DNA of 6,430 bases from Acidobacteriaceae bacterium (GTDB taxonomy: Bacteria; Acidobacteriota; Terriglobia; Terriglobales; Acidobacteriaceae). The DNA lies in the NCBI GenBank assembly GCA_003135495.1, contig PLBX01000274.1, positions 1 to 6,430 of the forward strand, read 5' to 3'. Shown one piece after another: positions 6,098 to 6,430 of the stretch. How positions within the stretch are numbered: the stretch's first letter is position 1; each line of letters begins with the position of its first letter. A program made the position numbers and the translations under genes. The notes beneath the pieces were generated by a model that saw nothing but the letters and a program-made list of their open reading frames with translations, was not told the origin of the DNA and ran no database searches.

Positions 6098-6430
6098 TTA
6101 GAACAAGCGCCCTACTTCAAAGAAAAACTTGCGGTGTTGGGAATCCCCGATACTCCCTCCAAAAAACACGGGACCAAACAAAGTTTGAAACAAAAGACCG
6201 ACAGTCGTGTCCTGCGCAACTTTGGTGGCGCCGGGTGGTTGACCGTAAGCTTTTCCGGCCTCATACATGGTGAGCAAATAAACATTTTCGCGCAGTAGCG
6301 GCGATAGTTCCCTGAGCTTGTACAGGAGTGTCGGCTGCAACAAGAAATACTGATTCGTAAGTAGTTCATTCGTTCCAAAGGCGCTAAGGCGAAACGGGCC
6401 GCCGAGGCTGAAAGGCGGAAAGCCGGTATT
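6098..6430 (-). CDS. C-terminus of outer-membrane beta-barrel protein, probably patatin-like phospholipase with surface-antigen domain (5' end outside window)
   Basis: The frame is open to the right edge and gives the last 110 residues, beginning NTGFPPFSLGGPFRLSAFGT. The fragment shows alternating aromatic and polar strands, a GGPFRLSAFGTNELLTNQY stretch, a strand with LRENVYLLTMYEAGKAYG, and then GPVFFGGSIGDSQHRKFFFE. It ends in Phe, the usual C-terminal residue recognised by the BAM complex. This pattern matches the C-terminal bacterial surface-antigen (Omp85/D15-type) barrel, and the order of motifs resembles the barrel attached to patatin-like lipases. The lipase part (GxSxG, DGG) would lie outside the window and is not seen, so a TamA/BamA-like protein remains possible. 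TAA stop at 6098-6100. An in-frame TTG at 6343 is internal and is not the start. Confidence 0.75.
   Translation of the reverse strand, partial: NTGFPPFSLGGPFRLSAFGTNELLTNQYFLLQPTLLYKLRELSPLLRENVYLLTMYEAGKAYGQPPGATKVAQDTTVGLLFQTLFGPVFFGGSIGDSQHRKFFFEVGRLF

Noticed and set aside
1..6430. CRISPR array or insertion sequence
   Set aside because: No regularly spaced repeats, transposase or terminal inverted repeats with target duplications are seen.

Overview
The window reads as chromosomal DNA from a moderately GC-rich Gram-negative bacterium. Both a respiratory complex I subunit and the end of an outer-membrane beta-barrel are present. The style of the small proteins and of the copper ATPase (YHS domain plus two heavy-metal-binding repeats) suggests the Acidobacteria. 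That placement is an inference from protein resemblance, not something the sequence proves.

Layout: positions 1-1425 (+) hold the 3' part of nuoN, which runs in from the left edge. It converges on a large Cu(+)-type P1B ATPase gene (4146 to 1519, -). The two genes are separated by 93 bp carrying a GC-rich stem-loop and a short tandem repeat. Divergent from the ATPase, at 4285-4512 (+), lies a 75-residue protein with the layout of a heavy-metal-associated (HMA) domain but no cysteine. Positions 4513-4925 have no credible gene but contain two strong inverted repeats.

From 4926 to the right edge everything is on the minus strand. In transcription order it reads: the C-terminal end of a probable patatin-type phospholipase/surface-antigen beta-barrel protein (cut by the edge), an 82-residue protein of unknown function, the ribbon-helix-helix antitoxin vapB, its overlapping PIN-domain partner vapC, and a tRNA-Arg(ACG) gene with encoded CCA. 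vapC carries a one-base deletion that removes a catalytic Asp codon and scrambles the last quarter of the protein, so the toxin is probably dead unless this is a sequencing error. A palindromic operator-like region lies directly upstream of vapB.

How the genes fit together: nuoN belongs to NADH-driven proton pumping. The ATPase and the divergent HMA-like protein look like a small copper-handling locus in which the soluble-type domain is encoded separately from a pump that lacks one. vapBC is an ordinary toxin-antitoxin module, apparently decaying, beside a tRNA gene. No mobile element, CRISPR array or clearly new multi-gene system is visible. The points most worth a second look are the cysteine-free HMA/HMA-less pump pair, the frameshifted vapC under a surviving antitoxin, and the structured intergenic DNA.
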